64,000 bases of DNA from Yinghuangia sp051388915 (GTDB lineage: Bacteria > Actinomycetota > Actinomycetes > Streptomycetales > Streptomycetaceae). The stretch's first letter is position 1. The number at the start of each line of letters is the position of its first letter. Positions 1 through 8,348 of the stretch are shown here, one piece after another. Below the pieces are notes generated by a model, which was not told the DNA's origin, did no database searches, and saw only the letters and a program-made list of their open reading frames with translations. Location of the stretch: positions 1 through 64,000 of the forward strand of contig NZ_JBPKBH010000019.1 in assembly GCF_051388915.1 (NCBI RefSeq), given 5' to 3'. A program made the position numbers and the translations under genes.

Positions 1-150
1 CCTCCCGCACAGCACCGGACTTCATGCCTGACCAGCGGAAACTCAGCGATCACATTCGATAAGACAACGGCTTCTTAGAGCTCGTCTTTGAACTGCGATC
101 GAAGTGTTGTGGATAGTCTCTAAGCGCAGACAGTTGAAGGGGGAATCGAC

Positions 151-774
151 GTGGCTTTGGGGCATGGGCTGGGGTGGTTGCTTCACGGTGACCGGTCCGG
201 GTGCAGCATGACGTTCGCCAGCCTGAAGGAGCCCCGAGTCCTGCTCCAACGCTTGGGAGTCTCGCCAGGGACCATCGCGGTGCGGGGCCAGGCAGACAAT
301 TTCGATGAAGACGGGGACGAGATTCACCCGGACTTCGACGAGGCGTTCGATTCCTGGGGTGGGTGCGTGGTGCGCGCCGGCACCTATGGGGGTTGGGCCT
401 GGAGCGACGAGGCGTCCACGTCGTGGAGCGCAAATCCAGAGGTGACGTGCACAGCGTCAGTCGGCGGGACCGCCGTGTCGCTGCACTACAACATCAAGTC
501 GATGGCCGTCCTCAACTATGCCGAGGACGGTGTGTTGGTCACCGCGATCAACACGTGGAAGAACCCGCCGCTGAGCGGTCATGCGGGCCGCAGCCCCCGG
601 TTCTTCGACGAGGACATAGCCGCACTCGGCGGCAGCCCTGGCGCGGAGACTGTGGAGGGCGTCGATGCCGTCGAGCTGTTTTTCTCGGTTGCCGAGGCGC
701 GATTTGGTGTTGGCCTGACCTATCGGAGCTTGGTCATGGAGCCGGTTCTCTGCGGCGAGATCGCTCCAGGCTGA
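151..774 (+). CDS. DUF6461-like hypothetical protein
   Basis: This gene encodes a 207-residue soluble protein of unknown function. It begins with GTG at 151, preceded by a strong ribosome binding site (GAAGGGGGA). Features I can see are an early C-x-M-T-F segment, an LLQRLG motif, a GGC-VRAGT-YGGW-W core and a later EDG segment. This layout matches my memory of the actinobacterial DUF6461 family, which lacks a known activity. There are no membrane segments and no signal peptide. It sits alone upstream of an IS5 transposase on the opposite strand. The family assignment is by pattern recall, so it is moderate; the coding call itself is strong. Confidence 0.7.
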   Translation: MALGHGLGWLLHGDRSGCSMTFASLKEPRVLLQRLGVSPGTIAVRGQADNFDEDGDEIHPDFDEAFDSWGGCVVRAGTYGGWAWSDEASTSWSANPEVTCTASVGGTAVSLHYNIKSMAVLNYAEDGVLVTAINTWKNPPLSGHAGRSPRFFDEDIAALGGSPGAETVEGVDAVELFFSVAEARFGVGLTYRSLVMEPVLCGEIAPG

Positions 775-870
775 CCCCGGCCGCTTCTTCAAGGCCACCG
801 AGGCAAGTTGGTGCGCACGTACTCGGAGTCCGTCGGCGTCGCCCCCGGTACCGATTGTTGAATGCGCTGG

Positions 871-1727
871 TTAGGCTGCGTGCTGTTCGCGCTTGCGCCA
901 GGACTCGGTGGTGCGGATCGCGGTCGCACCCTTGCGGGTGAGGCGTTTGGTCATCACCGCGATCGCTCCCCAGTTGATGTGGGCTTCGCTGTGCATGGGC
1001 AGGGTCTCGTAGTCCCGGACGTTTCGGCGGGCCCGCAGTGTCCACGCATTCGTTCTCTCGACCACCCAACGCTTGGGTAGGACGATGAACCCCTTCTGGT
1101 TCTTCGGTCGCGGGACGGTTTTGAGGGTGATGCCGAGCTTCGCGGTCCAGTCGGCGAGCTGGCCTGCGTATGCGGAGTCGGCCCAGACGATCACCACGCT
1201 CGGATTGGTCAGGCGGAGCCGCCAAAGGACATCGCGGGCGGCGTCGGCGTCGCGGACGTCCGCGCTGGTGACCAGCACGGACACCAGCAGACCGCGGTTG
1301 TCCACGGCGAGGTGCCGCTTCCTGCCGTTGATCTTCTTGCCCGGGTCATAGCCCCGAGTCGATCGGCGGACGGTTTCGGCCGCCTTGACCGACTGGGAGT
1401 CGAGGATGACCGAGACCGGACGGGGGCACTTGCCCGCGCGCAGCCTGAGCCGGCGGCGGAGCTGGTCGCGGATATGGGTGACGACCCCGGCCGCGGCCCA
1501 ACGGCTGAAGAAGCCGAACACCGTTTGGAACGGCGGGAAGTCCGCGGGCAGCGCGCGCCACTTGTTGCCGTTGTCGACGATGTAGCGGATGGCGTCCACG
1601 ACGTCGCGACGGTGGTGCTTCTCTGGGCGGCCGCCGCCCGGGGTCTGGCAGGCCGGGACCGGCAACAGCGGTTCCAACAGCGACCATTCGGCGTTGGACA
1701 TGTCGGACGGATAGCGCCGCCGACGCA
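871..1727 (-). CDS. IS5-family DDE transposase, 5' end lost in assembly gap
   Basis: This is a transposase of the IS5 group that moves an insertion sequence by DDE chemistry. The readable protein starts at the gap edge with RRRRYPSDMSNAEW, the usual N-terminus of these proteins. The catalytic acidic residues are visible in VILDSQSVK (first D), VIVWADSAY (second D) and WVVERTNAW (E, followed by the RRNVRDYE signature). The stop is TAA at 871-873. Only a few N-terminal codons and the left part of the element appear to be missing in the gap at 1728. The terminal inverted repeats could not be identified. The element lies between the DUF6461-like gene and the RacP pair. Confidence 0.9.
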
Positions 1728-1889
1728 NNNNNNNNNNNNNNNNNNNNNNNNNNNNNNNNNNNNNNNNNNNNNNNNNNNNNNNNNNNNNNNNNNNNNNNNN
1801 NNNNNNNNNNNNNNNNNNNNNNNNNNNNNNNNNNNNNNNNNNNNNNNNNNNNNNNNNNNNNNNNNNNNNNNNNNNNNNNNNNNNNNNNN
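1728..1889. other. Assembly gap (162 N)
   Basis: This run of N marks unsequenced DNA of estimated length. It removes the 5' end of the IS5 transposase. It also covers part of the spacer to the RacP gene. Repeated insertion sequences are a common cause of such breaks. Confidence 0.99.
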
Positions 1890-1937
1890 CCGCAGCGCGG
1901 GCCACGCCCCCCTTTGTTCCTTCCTCGTGGGGAGGCT

Positions 1938-2369
1938 TCAGGCGGTCTTGCGGGTGCGTTCCAGCTGCCTGATGAGGTATTCGAAGCCCGACTCGACTCC
2001 GGTCAGCTGGCCGAGCATGAGCTTGACGTCCTCGTCGTCGGGCCGCAGCAGCGAGTGCGGGATCACGCAGCCGGTGACGATCCGCCGAATCGCCGTCATC
2101 TCCTTGCGAAAGGCCCGCAGTTCGTAGGCCACCCAGTCCTCGGGGTCTGAACTGAACCGATATCCGTTCATGCGGTCCCAAATCAATGGGGTGAGGCCGA
2201 GCTCGGCCGCAGTGTCGCGCAGATAGGCGATGCCTCGGCGTGCCTGGCTGCGGGACAACTCGGTCGCCATCGTCAGATGGGGCATGTGCAGGCCCGCCGG
2301 CCGCGCTTCCAGCAGCGCGACCCTCACGCGTTGGCCGCTCACGTTCGGCGGCAACGCGGGGCGCGCCAT
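1938..2369 (-). CDS. RacP-like winged-helix protein
   Basis: This 143-residue protein resembles the RacP proteins annotated in Streptomyces. It has an N-terminal winged helix-turn-helix (VRVALLEARPAGLHM through LSRSQARRGIAYLRD), the PLIWDRMNGYRF segment, and a C-terminal helical part containing TAIRRIVTG and a VES-containing end. RacP is thought to be a DNA-binding regulator that travels with the gene located just upstream here. The ATG at 2369 lies three bases after the stop of the DUF6192 gene, so the two are very likely translated from one message. The function in the cell is not established. Confidence 0.8.
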   Translation of the reverse strand: MARPALPPNVSGQRVRVALLEARPAGLHMPHLTMATELSRSQARRGIAYLRDTAAELGLTPLIWDRMNGYRFSSDPEDWVAYELRAFRKEMTAIRRIVTGCVIPHSLLRPDDEDVKLMLGQLTGVESGFEYLIRQLERTRKTA

Positions 2370-2372
2370 GGC

Positions 2373-3485
2373 CTACTCGCCCTGCAGGATGCGAGCGAGC
2401 GCGCCGTCCAGGTCGACCGCGCCGGTCTCCAGGACCGACTCCAGCCAATCCGCGGTGGCGCGGATGCGGGCGATGTTCGAGGCCACCACCGCGCGCTCGT
2501 CGTCGGTGAACTCGTGCCCACGCAGTGACGGGATGACCCGCCCGGCGCTGGTGACGAAGCCGACGCAGACGCCGATCAGGTCGATGAACTGCGCGGTCCG
2601 CTCGACCCGGTCCAGCGCCGGGAACCGCTCACGCAGGCCCTCGCCGAACTGCCGGGAGTTGTCGAACTGGGCGGTGTTGACCGCGCTGCGTGCGGCCGGG
2701 TCGCTCATCGCCCGCCGCGCGACCGCCGGCCTGCGCAGCAGCTCGGTCGCGGTCTCCGCGGCCGCGCCGGCGTCCTCGAACTGGACCTTGTTGACCACCT
2801 GCTTCGCAGCCGTGTCGCTCATCGCCTCGGCAGCGACCTCGGGGCGCCGCAGCAGGTCGGCGGCGACCTCGGCGGCGGCGCGACTGTCCTCGAACTGCAC
2901 CGTGTTGACCATTCGCTTCGCGGCCGTGTCGCCCAGTGCCGCCGCGGCGACCTCCGGCCTGCGCAGCAGGTCCGCCGTCGCGAGGGCGGCGACAGTGTCG
3001 TCGCGGGCCAGGTCGCGGATCTTCTCCACCCGCTCCTGCCGCGACGTCGGGTGGTTCACGCGTCGGCCGACCACCCGCTTGGCCTCGTCCAGCCACCACC
3101 CCGTCCGGCCGGTCCGCTCGTTCACCGGCTCGTCCGCGACCGTCGCGAACCGCTCGGCCGCGTCCGGGATCGACGCCAGGACCTCGAACACCGAATACGA
3201 CACCCCGGGCCGCCGCCGCTCCACCGGCCAGCGCGACGCCGTCCACCGGTAGCTCAGCACCGTGCTGGTCGCCAGCCCGAGTCCTTCGGCGAACATCCCG
3301 ATCGCAGACTCGACCGTGTAGACCTGCTCTTCGCCTGCCGCGTGCTCGCCGCCCCACGTCCCCATCGGCTCGATCTCCAACGCCATGTCGCCCAGCTCCA
3401 GCTGCGACCGCGTGACCCGGTCGACCAGCTCGCGGCCGCGTCGCAGCAGCTCTTCGAAACGCTCCTTGCTGACGTGCCCCACCAT
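2373..3485 (-). CDS. DUF6192 family protein (RacP partner) with triplicated repeat
   Basis: This 370-residue protein matches the actinomycete DUF6192 family that is paired with RacP. Recognisable parts are the N-terminal helix (SKERFEELLRRGRELV), a segment with LGDMALEIEPM and GMFAEGLGLATSTV that resembles a ParB-like helix-turn-helix, the W-ERRRPGVSYSVFEVLASI stretch, and the C-terminal end with DDERAVV and ATADWLES. The central region carries three tandem copies of a unit beginning A-D/T-L-L-R-R-P, where I remember relatives having one. I chose ATG at 3485 because the family starts at this point; a longer frame runs to 3635, and an in-frame GTG six codons upstream is also possible. It is probably a DNA-binding regulator. 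Confidence 0.8.
   Translation of the reverse strand: MVGHVSKERFEELLRRGRELVDRVTRSQLELGDMALEIEPMGTWGGEHAAGEEQVYTVESAIGMFAEGLGLATSTVLSYRWTASRWPVERRRPGVSYSVFEVLASIPDAAERFATVADEPVNERTGRTGWWLDEAKRVVGRRVNHPTSRQERVEKIRDLARDDTVAALATADLLRRPEVAAAALGDTAAKRMVNTVQFEDSRAAAEVAADLLRRPEVAAEAMSDTAAKQVVNKVQFEDAGAAAETATELLRRPAVARRAMSDPAARSAVNTAQFDNSRQFGEGLRERFPALDRVERTAQFIDLIGVCVGFVTSAGRVIPSLRGHEFTDDERAVVASNIARIRATADWLESVLETGAVDLDGALARILQGE
2634..2975 (-). repeat. Three tandem 38-residue (114-bp) repeats inside the DUF6192 gene
   Basis: Each unit reads roughly A-D-L-L-R-R-P-x-V-A, then a DTAAK-like box, VN-x-V/A-QF-E/D, and an A/G-AAE end. The first two units are nearly identical and the third is more diverged. 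In-frame 114-bp units imply expansion by duplication. Confidence 0.75.
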
Positions 3486-3798
3486 CTCCGACACGGCAAC
3501 CACCGCCTCCGCCGCGCCGGGGACGACCGATGCGGCCGATGCGAACCCGGCCGGCGCGAGCCAAGTGTCAAGCGACGCGCACGCCGGTCGGCAGGAGCAC
3601 CGGCCAGGCGCGGGAGGCGAACTACCGCGCGCCACCCGCGCGTTCCCATCACCGACTGCCAGGCGTTCGCATCACCGTTACTGCAACACTCAAACGAACG
3701 GCACTATTCGGGCTATCCGGACGCAGCCGAGAGCGCTGCCAACCCCCTTCACCGAATCGTGACAACGCCGGCCACGTACCGACTGCGGTCGCGCGCCC

Positions 3799-4113
3799 TC
3801 AGCAATTAGCCTTCCGGCGCCGACACGCCCGTACCCGGCACCGGTCCGAGCAGTAGACCGCCCGCGTCGCACGCTCCACCCCGGCCGTCCACATCGCCCC
3901 GCACTCAGGGCACCGCACCCGCGCCTCGATACCCCTGACCAGCGCCGCGACCTTCGCCCGGCTCCGCCGCACCAGCCGCCACTGCGCCGACCGGCACTTC
4001 GACGAGCAATACACCTTCTCCGGCCGCGACTCCGGCCGAACCAACGCGCCGCAGAACGGACACAGCCTCTCCGGCCTCCGCTGCGGCAGGCGTACGACCT
4101 TGCCAACGCTCAC
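3799..4113 (-). CDS. Small protein with two FCS/zinc-ribbon-like fingers
   Basis: This 104-residue basic protein has two predicted zinc sites. The first is CPFCGALV...VYCSSKCR; the second is CPECGAMW...VYCSDRCR. Each has a CxxC knuckle followed by a C-S-x-x-C-R knuckle, as in the short FCS-type zinc fingers often found in mobile and regulatory proteins. Between and after them are Arg/Lys-rich stretches that could bind nucleic acid. The start is GTG at 4113, with no strong ribosome binding site. It lies upstream of the DUF6192/RacP pair on the same strand, 313 bp away. The function is unknown. Confidence 0.65.
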   Translation of the reverse strand: MSVGKVVRLPQRRPERLCPFCGALVRPESRPEKVYCSSKCRSAQWRLVRRSRAKVAALVRGIEARVRCPECGAMWTAGVERATRAVYCSDRCRVRACRRRKANC

Positions 4114-4349
4114 CCGATCAGCGTAAAACCGCCCGGCAGTTCAAAGACGAGCACTTAAAAAAGGCCACGGTGCTGCTCAACCAAGCGACCGGTGTAGTAC
4201 TCGGGTAGCCCGCCCGCCAACGGCACGGGCAGTCATGCCGGGCCGACACCGCCGCTGAAGATGACGCCGCTCGTTTGGGGCCCATCACACGTTCGTTAAT
4301 GGCCCACGGATTCAGCGGGTGGCTAAACGACCTCGGCCGCCGCGCGGCG

Positions 4350-5735
4350 TCACCGGGGCTCGGCACCAGGTGACAGGCGGTGGGCGGCAAACAGGTCGGT
4401 GAAGAAGCGGGTCAGAAGGGTGTCGGCCTGGTGCGGGTCGCTCAGTTCTGTGGAGCTGAACCGGTAGACCGCGTAACCGCGCAGGGTCATCTCGCGGTCG
4501 GCGCGCACGGTCCTCTCGTAGTTCTGCGACGTCTCGTAGTGGTGGCGGCCGTCGACTTCCAGCCGAACGCGGTGGCCGTGAGGCAGGAGCAGGAGGAAGT
4601 CCATCCGTTGCTCCAGCAGGGCCTGCGCTCCGCGTTGCCACTTGGTCTTGTGGTCCCAGTGCGCCCAGACCTCAGGCAGCAGCGCGGGCAGCGTCCACAC
4701 TCGCGGGCCGTGGATCCGGTGGTAGAGGCGGAACATGTGGCGTTGCGGGGAGACCTCGTCGGACGGCATGGATTCCAGGAGACGGCTGTAGAGGTCGGTT
4801 TTGGCGCGGTTCGGGTCGCCGATCCCGGTCTCGTCCTGCCACCACTGCTGCAGATCACGCCAGTTGAGGCCGCCGGGGCCGATCGGCCGGTCGTAGACGA
4901 GAACCTTGTCTCTGCCCTGGAGGACTTCGATGTCGTGGTCGACGACGTCGCGGAAGCGGATGTCCGGCTTGTCGTGTGTGGCGAAGATCAGGGTCTTGGG
5001 GCGGCGGGCTGCGGTGCCGGGGCCGCTGCGTATGAGTTGGAAGCTTGGGTAGCCGTCGCATTCGCCGGCCTGCTCCAGACGGAGCCCGGCCAGCACCAGC
5101 GGCACGTTCAGCGCCTCAACGACCCGGGCCTGCGCATCGGCGTCCGGGAGGGTGGAGGGGGCGACCATATCTTCGAGGAAGCGGCCGAACCGCGGTGCCT
5201 GGGCTTCGAACATGCCCAACTGCTCGAAGAGTTCCTCGGCAGTCCAGTCCCCACGGTTGCGGAACACGTGCCGACGCAGCAGCGCACGGCGACTTCTCGT
5301 CGACTCAACCCACGCGCTGAACGGATCGTGGATCGGATCGTCGTCCAGATGCCAGAAGCGTTCCAGCAGGTGCTCGAACCGTTCCGGGCGGCGGACGAAC
5401 TCGTCGAGGTCGAGCACCTGGGCGACATCGCGCCTGGCCCGGCCCGGGAACGGGGTCACCGGGCCCATCGCCCAGACGGCGTCTTCGAGCGCGAACCTGT
5501 CCGGCACGCGCAGCACGACGCGCTCGTGGTCGAGAAAGCGCCGGGCGATCGGCAGGAGGTCGTCGTCCACGAGCGCTTCAAGACAGGCCTGCACGCGCTC
5601 GGCTTTGGTGCCCGACTCCTCGGCAGGCATCGGCAACCCGATCTCCACCGCGAGCGCGGTCATCTCACGGTGCGAGCCGTGCAACGCTCGCACCGCAGCG
5701 CTCACTGCCTTCCGCAGTCCCGGCTGGCCCGCCAC
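4350..5735 (-). CDS. Predicted PD-(D/E)xK (VSR/DUF559-like) endonuclease with N-terminal helical domain
   Basis: This 461-residue protein has a C-terminal nuclease-like domain. Around residues 377-430 it shows R-M-D379-F-LLLLP, then L-E393-V-D395-G-R-H-H-Y, then Y-E-R-T-V-RADREMTLRGY and RFSSTEL. That is the usual order for stand-alone VSR/DUF559-like restriction-fold domains. The N-terminal 100 residues (ALAVEIGLP, then a helical LPIARRFLDHERVV segment) may be an AbiJ-type N-terminal domain, but I am not sure. Such architectures are typical of single-gene phage-defence candidates. The gene is monocistronic, starting with GTG at 5735 with a weak ribosome binding site. Nuclease activity is inferred, not shown. 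Confidence 0.65.
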   Translation of the reverse strand: MAGQPGLRKAVSAAVRALHGSHREMTALAVEIGLPMPAEESGTKAERVQACLEALVDDDLLPIARRFLDHERVVLRVPDRFALEDAVWAMGPVTPFPGRARRDVAQVLDLDEFVRRPERFEHLLERFWHLDDDPIHDPFSAWVESTRSRRALLRRHVFRNRGDWTAEELFEQLGMFEAQAPRFGRFLEDMVAPSTLPDADAQARVVEALNVPLVLAGLRLEQAGECDGYPSFQLIRSGPGTAARRPKTLIFATHDKPDIRFRDVVDHDIEVLQGRDKVLVYDRPIGPGGLNWRDLQQWWQDETGIGDPNRAKTDLYSRLLESMPSDEVSPQRHMFRLYHRIHGPRVWTLPALLPEVWAHWDHKTKWQRGAQALLEQRMDFLLLLPHGHRVRLEVDGRHHYETSQNYERTVRADREMTLRGYAVYRFSSTELSDPHQADTLLTRFFTDLFAAHRLSPGAEPR

Positions 5736-5787
5736 GGATGAAGTCTCGCAGAGGCCTCGGACACCCGTGGTGTAGCGCAGTGGGGGA

Positions 5788-6501
5788 CTATTGATCGTTC
5801 GACGCCGGGGGATGGAGCTTGTCCCAAGCTTTCAGCGCGGCCGCGCCGGCCTTGCGGGCGACGTCCAGTGCCTCGATGCCCACGACACCCAGGAGAAGAA
5901 CGAGTTCGGGGGAAGCCAGGAAGGCCTGGATATAGAGGGCGAAGCCCAACGCCATAGCCAGATACTTCACTGCGGTACGCGCCTGGTCAGGAGCCAGCTC
6001 CGCGACAGCAGGGGTTAGTTCGGCGACCAGTTCCTCGGCTTGATCAACCTCGTCGCTTGTTGGCTCTTCTGGATCAGCCAGGCCTGCCACCGTCGGCTCA
6101 TCGAGCGCTTCCAGCAACGAGCGTGCATCGGCGAGCACCGGGGGCGGCAGCGTTGGGGATTGGATGCGTTCCAGCAGTTCGAGGCCCGACAGCAGGGCTC
6201 GCTGTTGGTCTTGCCAGCGTGGGAGCGTCGAGAGTTGGGGCCACGTGGCTACCGAGCTGCTGGCGACCATTGCCAAGGGGGAAGCGAGGTGGGACGAGAC
6301 TGCAACCGACAAGATCCCGCCCCGCATTTGCTCCATCTGGGTCGTCAGCCGCTCCAAGTTCGCAACGACTGCAGATGGTCGCAGCACCTGCGGGGGCAGC
6401 GCGGGCTGCATCGCCTTCTGCATCTTCTTGTACATCTCAAGCTGTTGTCGTACGAACCTCAGCGGATCGTCGTCGCCAAGGAAGCCGGTGATCGTAGCCA
6501 T
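5788..6501 (-). CDS. Hypothetical protein with C-terminal membrane segment
   Basis: This is a 237-residue protein that I cannot assign to a family. The N-terminal half is helical (LRFVRQQLEMYKKMQKAM, later LERLTTQMEQM). The middle is rich in Pro, Glu and Asp. Near the C-terminus there is a hydrophobic stretch (YLAMALGFALYIQAFLA followed by LVLLLGVVGIEAL), probably one or two membrane helices. I start it at ATG 6501, because the 40 codons further upstream look unlike a protein. It is separated from the nuclease gene by about 50 bp and has the same orientation, so the two could share a transcript. Confidence 0.55.
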   Translation of the reverse strand: MATITGFLGDDDPLRFVRQQLEMYKKMQKAMQPALPPQVLRPSAVVANLERLTTQMEQMRGGILSVAVSSHLASPLAMVASSSVATWPQLSTLPRWQDQQRALLSGLELLERIQSPTLPPPVLADARSLLEALDEPTVAGLADPEEPTSDEVDQAEELVAELTPAVAELAPDQARTAVKYLAMALGFALYIQAFLASPELVLLLGVVGIEALDVARKAGAAALKAWDKLHPPASNDQ

Positions 6502-6662
6502 ATCGCAACCGCCGAGTTTCGAGCAGTCAGCGACCTGGCCGCCGACGCGCGGAGTGTCTCGTGACTCAATCGTCAATCTCGCGGGTGGTTCTCGCACGCG
6601 GAAAGCCAGCCTATGTTTCATGAGTGGTCATCCGGGCGCCCTCGGCCGGAGCCGCGCAGTCC

Positions 6663-7829
6663 TTACGGTGCGCGGGAATCGGATTCGACACATGGAAATT
6701 TACCCAGCCTGGGCATGGCTTCCCCTTGACCGGCGGCGAGTCGCGCCGGACTCACTCGACAACCGCAACGCCGGTGCCGCATCGAGCGAAGTCCGCGGCA
6801 CGGCAACGGCGTTGGGATCCCCGCATCTGACGAGCTAGCACTGCCCTTTGGGGACGGCGGCGGTGCAGGGACCGTCGTCACCGGCATCGGCTGGAAGCCA
6901 GACGCTGAAGTCGGAGAGAGCGGCAGGACGGGAACCGGTGCTACCGGAGGGTGGACAGACCAGACAGGGGCACACCCCGGCTCCGCCGGGAAGATGACGG
7001 CTGCCACCATGCCCGCCGCCGTGCGAAGGACGACATCCCAGGCCCCGACCTTGAGGAGCTGCGACCTGGTCGCGGGGGGGATCGCCTGCTCCCACTCTCC
7101 GGCGGAGTAGCACGCCACCCAAACCGTCCTGGACGTCGTGCATGTCTTGGCCGCGCGGGGGGTCACCTGTGCGAAGGCGATGGTGGAACCGACCTGGACG
7201 GCCACCGGATCGCGGCACACGTTCGGTGCGACACCAACGGGAGGTTCCACCAACTCCCGCTCCACGATCGGGGCGGCGGGGCGGCTCCGGGGGTCCCCGG
7301 CCGGGGCCATGAGGATCGCGACGGCAACGAGGCACATCAGTGCCGCTGTAAGGAGAGCCCGGCCCTCCATGACGTGGTAGGTCACCCAGCCAGGGCTCTT
7401 GCCATGCTCGGCCGCGATCTCGCGGTGCGTGCGCCCGTCCATGTCAGCGTCGACCAGCAGCCGCCGTCGGAGCGGGGGCAGCCGCCTTAGGGCTCGCTCG
7501 ACATCGACACGCACCACAACCTCGTCGCTGTACGTGGTGCTCGTTGAGGGAGGAGAGCAGGCGGCCGGGTCCTCCACGGGCTCCGCGCTCTTGCGCCGCG
7601 CCTCTTGGCGAACACAGTTGCGGATGCACCTGTAGGCGTACGCAGTGAAGTCTTCGACGTCGTCCTGCGCCAAGGTGCTGGCCCAAGCCGACTGCACGAC
7701 GTCTTCGGGGGAGAGATGGTGCGGCCCGATGCCGGCGTCGCGCATCAGCTTCGCGGCCAGGCCGATCATGCGGGGATACTCCGCAGCGTACGCCGCAGCT
7801 GGGTCGCCCCGGTCGTACTCCTCATCCAC
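6663..7829 (-). CDS. Sigma-70-like factor fused to a transmembrane/extracytoplasmic domain
   Basis: The first 155 residues look like an ECF-type sigma factor. There is a region-2-like part (AAKLMRDAGIG...SPEDVVQSAW and AYRCIRNCVRQEAR) and a region-4 helix-turn-helix (ERALRRLPPLRRRLL...THREIAAEHGKSPGWVTYHV). Residues 158-176 form a hydrophobic helix (LLTAALMCLVAVAILMAP). It is followed by about 200 residues, rich in Pro and containing several Cys, that would lie outside the membrane. The sigma module would therefore be held at the membrane until released. Its start at 7829 overlaps the stop of the small upstream gene by 8 bp, pointing to translational coupling. The last 60 residues look poorly conserved and may reflect a frameshift. 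Confidence 0.65.
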   Translation of the reverse strand: MDEEYDRGDPAAAYAAEYPRMIGLAAKLMRDAGIGPHHLSPEDVVQSAWASTLAQDDVEDFTAYAYRCIRNCVRQEARRKSAEPVEDPAACSPPSTSTTYSDEVVVRVDVERALRRLPPLRRRLLVDADMDGRTHREIAAEHGKSPGWVTYHVMEGRALLTAALMCLVAVAILMAPAGDPRSRPAAPIVERELVEPPVGVAPNVCRDPVAVQVGSTIAFAQVTPRAAKTCTTSRTVWVACYSAGEWEQAIPPATRSQLLKVGAWDVVLRTAAGMVAAVIFPAEPGCAPVWSVHPPVAPVPVLPLSPTSASGFQPMPVTTVPAPPPSPKGSASSSDAGIPTPLPCRGLRSMRHRRCGCRVSPARLAAGQGEAMPRLGKFPCVESDSRAP

Positions 7830-8019
7830 TTCGGCGCCCCCGCCTCTTGCCGCGCTTGGCCGCAGCCGCCTCCTTCACCATCTTCTCGGGCGTCGGTCCC
7901 TGGCCCGCCCTGCGCAGTTCCGCCCTCGCACGGATCACCTCGGCGCGCGCCTTCGCCTGCAAGTACGCCGCCACTGCGGGCAGCACCACTGCCAGCGCCC
8001 AGACCACTATCAGTTCCAC
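7822..8019 (-). CDS. Small single-pass membrane protein upstream of the tethered sigma factor
   Basis: This 65-residue protein starts with GTG at 8019, behind an excellent ribosome binding site (GAGGAGG). It has one N-terminal membrane helix (LIVVWALAVVLPAVAAYL), then an amphipathic helical stretch and a Lys/Arg-rich tail, so the tail should face the cytoplasm. Its stop overlaps the sigma-factor start by 8 bp. The coupling suggests that it acts with the sigma factor, perhaps as a membrane partner, but I do not recognise a family. Confidence 0.55.
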   Translation of the reverse strand: MELIVVWALAVVLPAVAAYLQAKARAEVIRARAELRRAGQGPTPEKMVKEAAAAKRGKRRGRRSG

Positions 8020-8348
8020 GGCCGTGCCTCCTCGTCTTCGGCCGTGGGAACACCCGTCCCGGGGTCGGCCGTCATCAACGCCGATGCACCACCCGCCCTC
8101 CTGCTCAGGAATTGTGACCCAGATCACTCATCTAGTTGGGGCGATTGGCACTACACGTACGGCATACGGACAGTGCTGATGTGGATCCTGGCCGCACCCG
8201 ACGAGCGGGGCACCGACCGGGCACCGGTGTTTCATGTGTGGTCCCCGTTGCAACACCCGCAGTCTGGGACGTCCGCCCAGGTCACCGTGTTGCATGGGTC
8301 GTTTCCTTCTCCTTGATGAGTGGAACGCATTCCTGAAACAATTCCGGC

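Noticed and set aside
4118..4390. Possible 90-residue minus-strand protein
   Set aside because: No ribosome binding site, poor composition and overlap with the nuclease gene end; the stretch is better seen as intergenic.
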